Source of the DNA: Nitrospira sp. LK70 | GTDB lineage: Bacteria; Nitrospirota; Nitrospiria; Nitrospirales; Nitrospiraceae | DNA length: 46,048 nt | Assembly (NCBI GenBank): GCA_011090425.1 | Contig: PHGD01000034.1 | Span: 1 to 46,048 of the forward strand | Direction of reading: 5' to 3' | Part shown: positions 32,850-42,589 of the stretch, piece by piece | Layout of the letters: each line of letters opens with the position of its first letter | How positions within the stretch are numbered: the stretch's first letter is position 1 | Notes under the pieces: generated by a model | Database searches by the model: none | What the model was told of the DNA's origin: nothing | What the model saw: only the letters and a program-made list of their open reading frames with translations | Position numbers and translations under genes: made by a program

Positions 32850-35678
32850 TCAAGGCAACATCTGTCGGGCAAGGATCGCAATACGCACCGGCTTCTGCAG
32901 CGTGATGCGCGCCATATGTGCGCCATTCGCTCCCCACTGCGCTCCGGGCGGATTGGCCGAAGTATCGGGAAGCGGCGGTGGCGGCCTATCGGGCCTCACG
33001 CCGACTTTCACATGAACCAGCTCCCGCAGTTCGATCACCGACTGTACCAGATGCCGCCAGGTCAGTTGATTCCAGTCCGTGACACGTGGCGGCTGCGGAT
33101 TGAGATCTTTCGGCATGTCGAGTCCGAAGTCAGGCTCGCCGGGCTGTTGTTGGATCACGAAGAACCATCCGGGATCGGGATCGATGCCTCGTGCCACACT
33201 GGCCGTCAGATCGAAGCCGAAGAACACCACATCGGGCGGCGCCGAGCCACGGAACAAGGGGTAGCGCTCCTGCGTCGTGAGTTTGGGATTGGCAACCGTG
33301 CCCGTGGCTTTTGCGGCGTAGATCACGGCGTTGGGATAGCGTCGAAAGAGCTCCCCACGCACCAACAAGACCAGTTGGTCTGGGTTTCCGGAAGCCGAAG
33401 GATTGCGGCCGAGCGGACCGTTCCAGGTGTGAATGGGCTGCATGAATTCCTGCTGCGCTGAACCGCGCCGATTCCAGAAGAAGCGGAAGTAACTGCCGCG
33501 CCGGTCCGTAGGGTACTCGCGCCAGAGCAGCTCGCGACCCATCTCGTGATTCAGGCCGATCATGAAGGCTTCGATGAAGCGCGAATTCGGCTGCACCAAC
33601 GTGACGCTGTTGGGCGGGACATGTTCAAGCCCCGGCAGGAGGAACTCCGGGGCGAGCTCCACGAGGCGCTCGGACATCGGCGCCGGAAATTGTGGATGCG
33701 CCAGAATTTGCTCTTCGTCCGGAACGGCTGCAACTCCTAACCCTCTCCTGGTCGATCCGGCCGACAGATGCAGCGGCTGTAGACGTCCTTTCAGCGATCC
33801 CACGTCGGGAACGCGGAAATCGATTTTGCCGGTGACTCCGATACGCACAAGCTTCGACAAATGCGCGACGGCAGCGTGGCGAAATTCCGCCATCAGTGTG
33901 GGCTCGCGCAGCCCTCCGTCATCGACGGCTCGAAAAACATCGCCCTGCGGCCCACGGATCGTCAGCACGCGAGGCCGCACGGTGGAATTGAAGTTGGCAG
34001 GCACAAGTCTCGCCTGATCGATCTGCGGGGTATTCGCAGCATCCGAGACGCTCTTGATTGTCGCCATACGGCCGTCGACGTTTCGTGTCGGAGGGGCAAT
34101 CACGATCCGGTTCACCGGCGGCAGCGTTTGTAGAAGTTTCACCATCGGACGTGCGAATGTTTGAGTCAGGACAACCGCCGGTGTCAGCGCGCGCCGATTG
34201 ATCGGCCCGCGGGGACGCGCAACTCGTCTCAACGCTGCGGACTGGAATCCCGGCGCCTCCGAACCGCTCAACTGCCACGCCACCGTACGCTGAATGTTGG
34301 TGTCTCCCACCTTCACCGACACCGCGACTTTTGCCAAGCTCGATCCCGTGACCTGCAGCAAGCCATCGTCTTCAATCGGTCTGACGTGGCGTACCCAGGT
34401 TGCCTGACGCGTGACCGTGGCCAGCTGCCTTCGCCTCCGCTCTTCGTTTTCTTTCTCGATCGCATCCACCTGCTGCCAGGCCGAAGCCATGAGGTGTTCC
34501 TGGTCCTCTTGCACGATGCGCGTGCCGAAGCTCGCCGCAATGCGATCTCGCGGATCCAGGTTAAGGTCGTTGATCCAATGCTGCGGCGTAACGCCCACTT
34601 CAACACGGTCCCTCGGCGGATAGGTCGAGCCGTAGATGGGCGGGGCGACGATGGGGTCCTGAGACACCGGCTGGTTCAACGCATCGGCGGGCGCATTTAA
34701 GATTTCCGCCAGCTTTCCTTGCAACGTTTGTGACACCGGTTGCGGTTGGGCCGTGATCGGCTCCGGCGGCTTGAGGATGCCCTTCATCGCAGTCACGCCG
34801 CCGGAAGGAAGCCCGAATTCCGGCCTGGTGAGATCGAGCGGTCGCGTTCCGACTTTTTCTGGGAGCGGCTGTGGCTTGAGGTCGCGCACCAAGGATTCGA
34901 AATCGCCTTCCGGCCCGGTCGTGAATTCCCACGAGTACAACACGGGTAACTGGAAGGGCGCCGTCGGCTGATCGAGACGCCAGGCCGGCTCAAGCTTTTC
35001 GAGCTCCTCCACGGCGACAGGAAGTCCGAGAGCGGCTTTGCGTCCGACTTCAAACGCCGGCACCACACAGGCCATATAGGCCACATCCGGACCGAGACGC
35101 CGTGGACAGATGAGCCGTGACACGGTGCGTGCCGGAGCGGTTTCGATGGCACTCTTGAGAATGGGCACCGTATCGGTTGAGGAGCCTACAACCTGAGCAT
35201 GTGCCCAAGCCCACGATTCTTCGAGGTCGGGCAGATCCTCCGCCAGAGGGCTTGTGAACTCGAGTACCGACAGCGGTGATGTGTCGGTTCGGCCGAATGT
35301 GACGCTTGGTTTCTTGCGCACCACGACCAGACAGATCCAGGGCCGCAGGCGCTCCCCTGCGCCGGCCTTTGCAGGAGTGAAGAGCCATGGGAAATCGGGC
35401 CGATCGAATTCGACCAGCGGGAAGAAATTGGATTCACAGTTCGTGGTCTGATGGCGCGGCTGCACCCGAACGATCTGACGCGGATCGATCGCCGTGACAT
35501 CGGCAGGGCCGTAAAGACGAACATCACGAGCAGGCACATTGAAGTTGGTCAGCTGCACGCTCACCGGGAGCGAAACGTCGGCGCGTTGCGCGGAGCCTAG
35601 GGAATCCGGCGTCGTGATGGCGGAGGCAGCACCTTGCCGGACCCACGGTAAGAAGTGTCGTACTGCATGGTCGGCCAT
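32850..35678 (-). CDS. Uncharacterised giant-operon protein C (942 residues)
   Basis: Third gene. Early on it has HFLPWVRQGAASAITTPDSL and VSLPVSVQLTNFNVPARDVR (beta-rich), then PWICLVVVRKKPSVTF, LPDLEESWAWAHAQVVGS and SRLICPRRLGPDVAYMACVV, then PAFEVGRKAALG. I recognise this last set as a recurring signature of hypothetical proteins without known function. The C-terminal third includes MIGLNHEMGRELLWREYPTD, GSYFRFFWNRRG and DPGWFFVIQQQPGEPDFGLD. The ATG at 35678 has AAGGAG 8 bases upstream; a GTG at 35720 in the same frame is the alternative. It lies 51 bases after the DUF6603 gene stop. No secretion signal or membrane helix. Confidence 0.75.
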   Translation of the reverse strand: MADHAVRHFLPWVRQGAASAITTPDSLGSAQRADVSLPVSVQLTNFNVPARDVRLYGPADVTAIDPRQIVRVQPRHQTTNCESNFFPLVEFDRPDFPWLFTPAKAGAGERLRPWICLVVVRKKPSVTFGRTDTSPLSVLEFTSPLAEDLPDLEESWAWAHAQVVGSSTDTVPILKSAIETAPARTVSRLICPRRLGPDVAYMACVVPAFEVGRKAALGLPVAVEELEKLEPAWRLDQPTAPFQLPVLYSWEFTTGPEGDFESLVRDLKPQPLPEKVGTRPLDLTRPEFGLPSGGVTAMKGILKPPEPITAQPQPVSQTLQGKLAEILNAPADALNQPVSQDPIVAPPIYGSTYPPRDRVEVGVTPQHWINDLNLDPRDRIAASFGTRIVQEDQEHLMASAWQQVDAIEKENEERRRRQLATVTRQATWVRHVRPIEDDGLLQVTGSSLAKVAVSVKVGDTNIQRTVAWQLSGSEAPGFQSAALRRVARPRGPINRRALTPAVVLTQTFARPMVKLLQTLPPVNRIVIAPPTRNVDGRMATIKSVSDAANTPQIDQARLVPANFNSTVRPRVLTIRGPQGDVFRAVDDGGLREPTLMAEFRHAAVAHLSKLVRIGVTGKIDFRVPDVGSLKGRLQPLHLSAGSTRRGLGVAAVPDEEQILAHPQFPAPMSERLVELAPEFLLPGLEHVPPNSVTLVQPNSRFIEAFMIGLNHEMGRELLWREYPTDRRGSYFRFFWNRRGSAQQEFMQPIHTWNGPLGRNPSASGNPDQLVLLVRGELFRRYPNAVIYAAKATGTVANPKLTTQERYPLFRGSAPPDVVFFGFDLTASVARGIDPDPGWFFVIQQQPGEPDFGLDMPKDLNPQPPRVTDWNQLTWRHLVQSVIELRELVHVKVGVRPDRPPPPLPDTSANPPGAQWGANGAHMARITLQKPVRIAILARQMLP

Positions 35679-35729
35679 AGTAACTGCTCCTTCCTGCCCC
35701 TGCTCAGGCGTGGATGCCACGCCGCTTCG

Positions 35730-38700
35730 CTACCGCCTCGCGACGACTTGGAAATTCGCTGCGTCTTCTTTATTCAATCTCTTCAACGCATCTCCAGCTT
35801 CGAGCCTTGTCGCGAAGGTGGTCGTCCCTTCGAGGTTGGACAGATCGATCTTGGATTTCACCGTAAACGTCTTCGGTTCCGCGAGCGACGAAATCGCCGC
35901 CGCGCGATAGCGGAATGCACCTAGACGAGCGGTGTCGCTCATCCCGACCGCGCTCCATTCCGAAAACCGCTTCGCCACATCGAACAGAACGGTCGTGGTT
36001 GTCCGTGGCTCTTCGGGCGGACTCGGGATGACGATATCCTCAAAATCCGCAGCAGCCTGCACCGGCGTTCCGCAATCCGCTGCATTGCTGCCGACGCTGA
36101 CACCGGCGGGCAAAAGCTCAAATGACGGGCTCGACAGTTTTTGGTCCTCGGACAAGTCACGAAACTGCGCCGGTGCGAAATGATCGCGGACCAGATCGCC
36201 GGCCAGCGGCGTCAGTGCGACGGCGCCCACCACGATCTGCTGGATACGGAATTCTTGCGTGCCGCCCACTGGACGCGTATTCCCAAAGCGCGAAATCGAT
36301 GTGTTGAGCGGCACCACACTTTGCTTCACCGTCAACGTGCTCAGCGGATGAATGCGGACCGCACCGGCCGGGCCCTCTCGTAGGCTCACGAGACGCTCGC
36401 CGGTTCCCGGCATCACCGCGTTCCACGCTGCGGCGTCGGCCAACGCAGTGCGCAGTAAGGCCCCCACGTCGACAGGTGCAGGCAGCGGCGGCTTTTCGCC
36501 GGACACCAGCGTGGCGTTGAACGACACGGTGAAATCGACCCACCAGATTTCGAATGTCGCTTTACCCTTGACGTTCAGCGGACGCGGGCCGGAGAGCTCA
36601 CCCGCAAAGCTGACTTTGAACAGATTCGTCGAGCCGGCTTTCAACTGCAGTGATGCGTGCAACGAGGCGATGAAGTGGAACGGATCGAACTGAATCAGCA
36701 CATCGTACCCGGCTTGACCCGAGATGCTGAACTTCGATTTCTTGGCGAACAGCTCGGCACGCGCGCCGAACTGCACCGTGTTCGACGTGATCGCGAAGTA
36801 GGACTCGCAACGGATCTTCAGATTGTCCGAGTCCGCGAAGACGATCGCCGCGCGTTGCATGCGCTCCAAGCCCGGCGGTGGGACGAAAGCCGGATGCAAG
36901 CCACCGACCGAGAGGGCAAAGAGTGGCTGGTTGCCCCAGCTCAGGCGCATGCGCATTTCGCCCGTGATGACGAAGCGATCGACGAGACGTGAATCGAACA
37001 GCACCGCGTCCAGAAACGCGCGCTGTTGGTCGAAATCTACGCCGCCGAAGATGTTCATCCGCAGACGAACCAGATCCAGATCTTTCTTCGGCAGGACAGC
37101 CGATACCTGCCCCATGATGAGAAATCTCGTCCGCACGCCCAGCTCGAGAATCAGCGCCAGATTGATGGTGATCAGCGGCGGTGTGCCCCAGGTAATCTGT
37201 GCCACCAGGCCGAACAAGTAGTGATCGCGCGCCACCGGAAAGAAGGTGCGAATGACGCTCAGATACTGCGGCGCGTTGCGGACCAGGTCCTTCGGCGCGA
37301 GCACGGCGTTGAGCGTGTCGGCGCGCACGCCGGCCTGCACCGCCTCTTCATTGACCGTACGGTGAATGCCCAACAGGCCCCCGATGCCGGTGAGCATGAA
37401 TCCGAAGCCGATGGGAATGGGCTTGAAACCGTCCGCAGTGATGATCACGAGCAGCGAGAAGCCGCCTCCTGGTATGTTCGTGTTCAGCAGACCCAGAGCC
37501 GAGAGCGACGCGAAGCCTTCAATCTCCAAGTGCAGAGCGCCGGCGTATTGCGAGTGTTCGCGATCGAGATCCAAGAAGCCGCCGCCATGAACGACCTTGC
37601 CGTCGATGTCCAGGCCGATGGCCTTCGGTGGCTGGAAGCCTAGATCCAAATCGAGGAAAGTCAGGTTCGCGTCAGGCTTGGCGAAATCGGCGGAGATCGT
37701 GAAGCCCATCTTGTCGAAGCTGGCCGTGACCGGACCCAGTTGCACATCCGCGGCGAGTGTCGCGGCCAGAGTGAGTTTGGCGTTCCCGTTCTCCGATTGT
37801 GGCGTGAAGCCGATCGACAGAAATTGAATCCGCACAGGCCCGAAGGTCTTACCGACAGGCGTGATCCGATTGAGGTCAGCGTCGTTATCGGGATCGCCGT
37901 CGGCTTCGCGAGCCAGGCGGGCTCTTGACGGTGCAGCGAGACGCGGCAACGCGGATGGAGGCGGCGGGTTGGTTTGCGTGATGACGTTGCCCTTACCGCC
38001 CTCCAGAAAAAATCCCCGCTCCGTCGACCATCCCAGCCCAAGGTTCAGCGGAATCTTCTTCTCGCCCGGCAGAATCTGCGACAGAAACCCGTTACCGGAC
38101 TTGTCGAGATCCAGCACCAACTCGCTCTCACGCGATAGCGCCCGCAAGCCTGCAACCGCCGGAGATAATTCGACTTCCGCCTCAAACTTGCCGAATTGCA
38201 GATGCGAGCCGTCTTCCTTGCCAAGCCGGTAGAGCGGCGCTTCTGCACTGCCGCCTTCGAATCCGAACTTGATGCTCGGCTGTCCCGGTCCCCCGACGCT
38301 GGACTTGGAAAACTCGTCGAGATGAAAAAACAAGTCCCCGGCCGTCACAGACGGCGTGACTTTGAACCGCCAGTCTTTGTTGAGGGGGACGTTGATGGTC
38401 GCGCCGAACTCGAACGAGACCATCAAGCCAGGACCACCGTGAATCTTGGGTACGAACAGCAACGTGACCGTGCCGTTCTTGTCGAGGGCTTTCTTGGGGT
38501 CGGCTGGGTCGCGCTCCTTCCAATTGAAGCGGAGCGAGAACGTGCGCTCAGATATCTTGTCGAGGAGCGGCGTGGCAGAGCCGGGCGCTGGTTCCCATCC
38601 GTAGAGCGGCTCAATGGCCAACGTCGAAAGATCGCCGTCATCCTCACGAGACGTGGAAGGGGTCACGCCGAGGAATTTCAGGATGACGAGGGTGGCGGCG

Positions 38701-39377
38701 AGCGGAATAAACACGTTATCGGAACGCATGCGCGCTTGCTGCTCGTCATCGAGCAAGAATCTTCGGTTTTTAATGTCACTAAAGATCGTGACAAAGCGGT
38801 TCCACACCACATGCGGAATCGTGGCGGTGAGCGGCTCTTCCAGAAAGTCAAGCGGCTGCGCGGACCAATAAACGATGGGATAGTGCAGCCGCAGATAGTC
38901 CACCATCAAGATGTCGATCAGACGGTGGACCAATTCCGGAATGTTATGGATGCCCTCGACATCCAGCGCTTTCACGAAGTTCGTCAGCGTGGTGAAGACT
39001 TCCTTGATATCGCCGAGCGCCTTCTTGAAATCGTCGAAGCTCGGATCCTTGGCATCGCGATAGGCGCGGATGTTGGCGAGATTCTTCTCCGGCAGCACCA
39101 GCTTCGCCGCCTTACTCGAAGACAGGCCCAGGACCTTGCCGAGATCCTGGGCGTGCGCCGTGGAAACCTCTGCTTCGACGCTGATCGTCTTGCGATACTC
39201 GTTGATACCCTTGATCTGGTGCTGCGGCAGCGCCTGTCCCACGGCAATATTCAGCGGCAACCCCAGATCGATGAGCACCTCGGCGCGGGCCGCATCGTCG
39301 TTCAAACGGTCGGCCAGCCACTCGTAGAATTCACCAACCTTGCCGACGACGGTCTGCAAGATATTCTCGACGCTCAT
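35730..39377 (-). CDS. DUF6603-domain protein (giant-operon protein B, 1215 residues)
   Basis: Second gene. Residues 1-170 are helical. From about 280 to 1010 the protein is almost all beta strand, and the stretch from about 598 onward (GGGFLDLDREHSQYAGALHL, GGFSLLVIITADGFKPIPIG, FGFMLTGIGGLLGIHRTVNE, SVGGLHPAFVPPPGLERM, YFAITSNTVQFGARAELFAK) matches DUF6603 as I know it. The function of DUF6603 is unknown. The amphipathic long-strand pattern could form a large beta sheet, barrel or groove. There is no signal peptide, so the protein is either cytoplasmic or exported by an unrecognised route. Its ATG overlaps the stop of the phosphatase gene (ATGA, 39374-39377), so the two are translationally coupled. 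Confidence 0.85.
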   Translation of the reverse strand: MSVENILQTVVGKVGEFYEWLADRLNDDAARAEVLIDLGLPLNIAVGQALPQHQIKGINEYRKTISVEAEVSTAHAQDLGKVLGLSSSKAAKLVLPEKNLANIRAYRDAKDPSFDDFKKALGDIKEVFTTLTNFVKALDVEGIHNIPELVHRLIDILMVDYLRLHYPIVYWSAQPLDFLEEPLTATIPHVVWNRFVTIFSDIKNRRFLLDDEQQARMRSDNVFIPLAATLVILKFLGVTPSTSREDDGDLSTLAIEPLYGWEPAPGSATPLLDKISERTFSLRFNWKERDPADPKKALDKNGTVTLLFVPKIHGGPGLMVSFEFGATINVPLNKDWRFKVTPSVTAGDLFFHLDEFSKSSVGGPGQPSIKFGFEGGSAEAPLYRLGKEDGSHLQFGKFEAEVELSPAVAGLRALSRESELVLDLDKSGNGFLSQILPGEKKIPLNLGLGWSTERGFFLEGGKGNVITQTNPPPPSALPRLAAPSRARLAREADGDPDNDADLNRITPVGKTFGPVRIQFLSIGFTPQSENGNAKLTLAATLAADVQLGPVTASFDKMGFTISADFAKPDANLTFLDLDLGFQPPKAIGLDIDGKVVHGGGFLDLDREHSQYAGALHLEIEGFASLSALGLLNTNIPGGGFSLLVIITADGFKPIPIGFGFMLTGIGGLLGIHRTVNEEAVQAGVRADTLNAVLAPKDLVRNAPQYLSVIRTFFPVARDHYLFGLVAQITWGTPPLITINLALILELGVRTRFLIMGQVSAVLPKKDLDLVRLRMNIFGGVDFDQQRAFLDAVLFDSRLVDRFVITGEMRMRLSWGNQPLFALSVGGLHPAFVPPPGLERMQRAAIVFADSDNLKIRCESYFAITSNTVQFGARAELFAKKSKFSISGQAGYDVLIQFDPFHFIASLHASLQLKAGSTNLFKVSFAGELSGPRPLNVKGKATFEIWWVDFTVSFNATLVSGEKPPLPAPVDVGALLRTALADAAAWNAVMPGTGERLVSLREGPAGAVRIHPLSTLTVKQSVVPLNTSISRFGNTRPVGGTQEFRIQQIVVGAVALTPLAGDLVRDHFAPAQFRDLSEDQKLSSPSFELLPAGVSVGSNAADCGTPVQAAADFEDIVIPSPPEEPRTTTTVLFDVAKRFSEWSAVGMSDTARLGAFRYRAAAISSLAEPKTFTVKSKIDLSNLEGTTTFATRLEAGDALKRLNKEDAANFQVVARR

Positions 39378-42241
39378 GGCTGCCCTCGTAATACAGGCCG
39401 CTTATCTGACGAATCCCCCGTAAGTCTCGCTTTATGCATGGTGAACGGCTGGTGATCTTCCGACGCATTAGGCAATTCATACGGAAAGACCGTGCGCAGT
39501 TCCTGGATCGCGTGCAGCACGTCTTGATTCTGAACGTCCTTGAGGATCTTGAAATGGATCAACCCCAGATTGCTGCCGATACAGAGCTGCCTGCCGTTGC
39601 GCATGACGTCGAAGCTTCGATGGTGGCGCGCGACCAGACGACGATAGGCGTCGGCGAAATTGCTGCGGAAGTTGGGATTCGGAATCGGCGTGGTCACGAT
39701 ATCGATCCCCGCTGATGGAGGCTTCGCTGCCTCTGGGCGCTCTTTGTCCGGCTCATAGGGCTGACCGTTGAATTCCGGCCGTTCGTCGAGCAACACGTTG
39801 ATCCGCCACGACCAATCAGGCGGCGTGGTCGGCTTCACGGCTGTTCCCTCCGGCCACCCGTAGGCAGGAAGCAACATAGGGGCTTCTTCCAGCCGCGCCC
39901 GTAAGGCCGGAACCGCCTGCTTCGCCTTGTCATTGAGCACGTCGGCCTTCGCGTTCCAGCCTAGACGCTCGGCGTTGATGTGGGCGCGTATGAGCTGCTG
40001 CGCACGAGAGAGACGCAGATCGATATCGCGCAAATACTCCGGCAAGACCTTCTTGAAGCCGCTGGACGTGAATTGCACGAAGCGGCAGGGATTGCCATCG
40101 AGATCGGTGTTCTTCCAGTAGCTCATCGCTTGCGCCGAGCCGTAGTGCACGTCACCGGAAAGCAGGACGACTTTGCGGTAGGGTTCCAGCCGCTTGAGCA
40201 ACGCCTCGGTCGCTTTCGGATCGAATGCCCACGCTTCAATCGCATCGGGATTCGTGCCGGGCATGCCACGCAGATTTTCGTTGCCGTTGGCGATGGTCTC
40301 CTTGACATCGAAGGCGCGATAGGCCAATGGCGCAATCAGCTCATCGAACATCGGCGGACCGAGCACCGGCAGCGGCGCAACGACAATCAGCACTTCTTTC
40401 CCTTCCGGCAACGGACCGGCTGGAATCTGTTTCTCGATCGCGTCGAGAATGATGTTCGTGGGCGGCCCTCCGCGAGTGACCCAGTTCCGCTGTGTGCGGT
40501 TATCGAGAGCCAGCACGAGATGCCTCGTGCCCGGCACCGAAAAGTGCCAGGACAATTGATCCTCGAACTTCGTCACATCAACCGTACGCCGGTTCAAACC
40601 AAAGAGCTGCTCGATTTCGTCATTCGCAGTTTGCTGCGTCGTCGCAGTTGAGGTGGTGGAGTACAGCTGCGACGCCAGTTCCAAGAGTCTCTTCGGCTTT
40701 CCTTGCAGGTACTTCTCGGGATCGTTGCCCCAGCCTTGAAACAGCGCGAACGCCAACATGCCGTTGCGGACACAGGCACGGCCTAAAGGATTGGTCATCA
40801 CACGATCACGCCACATTGGATTTAAGTTCCAATCGTCGGTGACTTCGTGGTCGTCCCACATCATGTAGGTGGGAACGTTGGACATGGCACGCCGGATCTT
40901 GTGTTGATTCTTGAGGGCATCGAGGCAATTGTCTCGGCCTCGATCAAGAGCGACTTTGTACAAACCCCCGAGATCGTCCTTGAGCTGCTGCATGAAGTCT
41001 TTGAACTTGGCGAGCTCCTCCGCTGTGAGCCCATCCGCAAACATATAGACCTTGGGAAATGTGCCGCGCACCGGCGATCCTTGCGTCGGCAGTTTGCCGG
41101 ATTGTAACGTATCCGTATCGAGTGGGTCTCGCACAACAGGATCGAAATCATCCTTCTTCTTGATGGTCGATTTCAGCTCATCGGCGGTGAGTGTCTTGAA
41201 TGCGAAGTCGGTGAACCGACGAAGCAACGCGTCGGCGATCTTGGGTTGATTCTTGTCGTCGCGACGGCGGAAGAGCGGCAGCACGGTGTCGGGAACCTTG
41301 GCGTTGTAGTTGGTGCAAAACTCCGCGATGCTGTCGTCGAAGTCTTTGATCGCGGCGGGCCGCCACAACTCATTATTCCAGGCAAAGAGATACATCGCCG
41401 CCAGTTCACCGAAGGACAACAGATGGGAATGATTGTCGACCGTCGTCATTCGCGCTTCCGACAGCACGAGATTCTTGCGCATCCCCACGGGAAAGTTCTT
41501 CTCGTCCGCTGCGCTGAACTTGGCCGCTAGTCCGTTAGGCTCGTTGGTCGGCAAGAACTCCCGTTTGGCCAATAGCTCTTGGCCAAGGGCGATCATCTGA
41601 GGGAGCACCCGCCGTTCCACATCGTCCGCATAAATTTGATCGCCGGCAAGGAGGAGTTGATGGATGCGTTGGTTCGGGTTCTGGAATTGCTCCTTGATCA
41701 GATCATCGAGCCAGGGAAGCGCGTCCGATAATCCCGCCACCTGTATGCGGCAGGAACCGTGAACGATCTTCAAGTCGCTAAGCTTGTCCGGCGGAAGGGC
41801 GAAGCTGGGCAGCTGATCTAGCGCATAACCCAAGGCGAGCCTGCGCTTCTCGACGGGTGTCGTGCTGAGCACATCGTCCTTGAGCAAGTTGAGCGACTTC
41901 AGGTCCTTCAGCGGACCGCCCGTCTTTTCGGTGAGCGAAATGTTGTAGGAATAGATCTGCCCGGGCTTGAGCACATCGGGGCCGGTGAGTTTCATCATCA
42001 CGACGGCGATGTGCAGCTTATCGCCGATGGCGATGGTGTCTGCCTTATCAGCGTCCCGGCTGAACTTCGGCGTGTCGCCGGCCTTCGCGAGCCCATCAAA
42101 CAGGGACAGCTGCACTGAACAAGCTTTGCTCAGTGCAACCCAAACAGAAACTAACCCAGGCTCAACCCTGCGAAGAATCGGACCGGACAGAATCAACGGT
42201 AGTTCCACGGCGAACCTCGTGTGAAGTCCGATCTGCGTCAA
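39374..42241 (-). CDS. PhoD-like metallophosphatase with large insertion (giant-operon protein A, 955 residues)
   Basis: First gene. It carries the PhoD-type calcineurin-like fold: GSCR at 162-165, LLLAGDQIYADD at 196-207, MMWDDHEVTDDWN at 460-472 and LLSGDVHYGSA at 693-703 hold the metal ligands. The N-terminal 150 residues (LSGPILRRVEPGLVSVWVAL) are the Ig-like domain typical of PhoD. Two features are odd: about 250 residues are inserted between the second and third motifs, far more than in ordinary PhoD, and there is no Tat or Sec signal although most PhoD enzymes are exported. A further 250 residues follow the catalytic core. The likely activity is phosphodiester or phosphomonoester hydrolysis; the substrate is unknown. 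The start is a TTG at 42241, chosen because the N-terminal domain is complete from there; its ribosome site is weak. Confidence 0.85.
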   Translation of the reverse strand: MTQIGLHTRFAVELPLILSGPILRRVEPGLVSVWVALSKACSVQLSLFDGLAKAGDTPKFSRDADKADTIAIGDKLHIAVVMMKLTGPDVLKPGQIYSYNISLTEKTGGPLKDLKSLNLLKDDVLSTTPVEKRRLALGYALDQLPSFALPPDKLSDLKIVHGSCRIQVAGLSDALPWLDDLIKEQFQNPNQRIHQLLLAGDQIYADDVERRVLPQMIALGQELLAKREFLPTNEPNGLAAKFSAADEKNFPVGMRKNLVLSEARMTTVDNHSHLLSFGELAAMYLFAWNNELWRPAAIKDFDDSIAEFCTNYNAKVPDTVLPLFRRRDDKNQPKIADALLRRFTDFAFKTLTADELKSTIKKKDDFDPVVRDPLDTDTLQSGKLPTQGSPVRGTFPKVYMFADGLTAEELAKFKDFMQQLKDDLGGLYKVALDRGRDNCLDALKNQHKIRRAMSNVPTYMMWDDHEVTDDWNLNPMWRDRVMTNPLGRACVRNGMLAFALFQGWGNDPEKYLQGKPKRLLELASQLYSTTSTATTQQTANDEIEQLFGLNRRTVDVTKFEDQLSWHFSVPGTRHLVLALDNRTQRNWVTRGGPPTNIILDAIEKQIPAGPLPEGKEVLIVVAPLPVLGPPMFDELIAPLAYRAFDVKETIANGNENLRGMPGTNPDAIEAWAFDPKATEALLKRLEPYRKVVLLSGDVHYGSAQAMSYWKNTDLDGNPCRFVQFTSSGFKKVLPEYLRDIDLRLSRAQQLIRAHINAERLGWNAKADVLNDKAKQAVPALRARLEEAPMLLPAYGWPEGTAVKPTTPPDWSWRINVLLDERPEFNGQPYEPDKERPEAAKPPSAGIDIVTTPIPNPNFRSNFADAYRRLVARHHRSFDVMRNGRQLCIGSNLGLIHFKILKDVQNQDVLHAIQELRTVFPYELPNASEDHQPFTMHKARLTGDSSDKRPVLRGQP

Positions 42242-42248
42242 CCGTTAG

Positions 42249-42275
42249 GCACCGTACTCTCGTACGTCACGGTGC
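42249..42275 (-). promoter_or_regulatory. Inverted repeat / leader hairpin in front of the giant operon
   Basis: Read on the minus strand: GCACCGT, 13 bases, ACGGTGC. Inside the loop GTAC-GAGA-GTAC could form a small stem with a GNRA-type tetraloop. The element spans the predicted transcription start and ends 8 bases before the TTG start codon, so it could act as an operator at DNA level or as a translation-controlling hairpin in the mRNA. Confidence 0.5.
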
Positions 42276-42278
42276 GAG

Positions 42279-42307
42279 CGTATACACCAATCGCTGTCCG
42301 CCATCAA
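42279..42307 (-). promoter_or_regulatory. Predicted promoter of the giant five-gene operon
   Basis: Minus-strand -35 TTGATG (42307-42302), spacer 17, -10 TATACG (42284-42279). Transcription would start near 42272. The remaining 280 bases up to the divergent secreted-protein gene at 42590 contain no other supported feature. Confidence 0.45.
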
Positions 42308-42589
42308 GGCAAAAGATACGGCTCGCGAAATCATGGAGGCTCTAGAACAATTAAACGGCCTGTTCCACCAGGCGATCTTTGTCCCTTCCGGTGCCGCGCC
42401 TCCCTCGCAACCCACCCGCCCGCGTTGCTGGTTGTGCCAACGGCTGCCTTGTAGGCCAGAGCCCGCGACGGCTGATGTGTCGCCGAAGCGAGGTTGATGT
42501 CATGCTGGATATCCGTACGGCCGGGCTGGTAAAAGAAGGATGGTGGTGATCCGGTGGTTGCTGACCTATCGTGAAAGGAATGTTGCCTG

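Noticed and set aside
31899-33461. Plus-strand 520-codon open frame
   Set aside because: Antisense to the start of giant-operon protein D and the end of protein C; composition is Arg/His-rich and no ribosome site or family resemblance is visible.
38196-39455. Plus-strand 419-codon open frame
   Set aside because: Antisense to the DUF6603 gene; Arg/Gln/His-rich composition typical of shadows.
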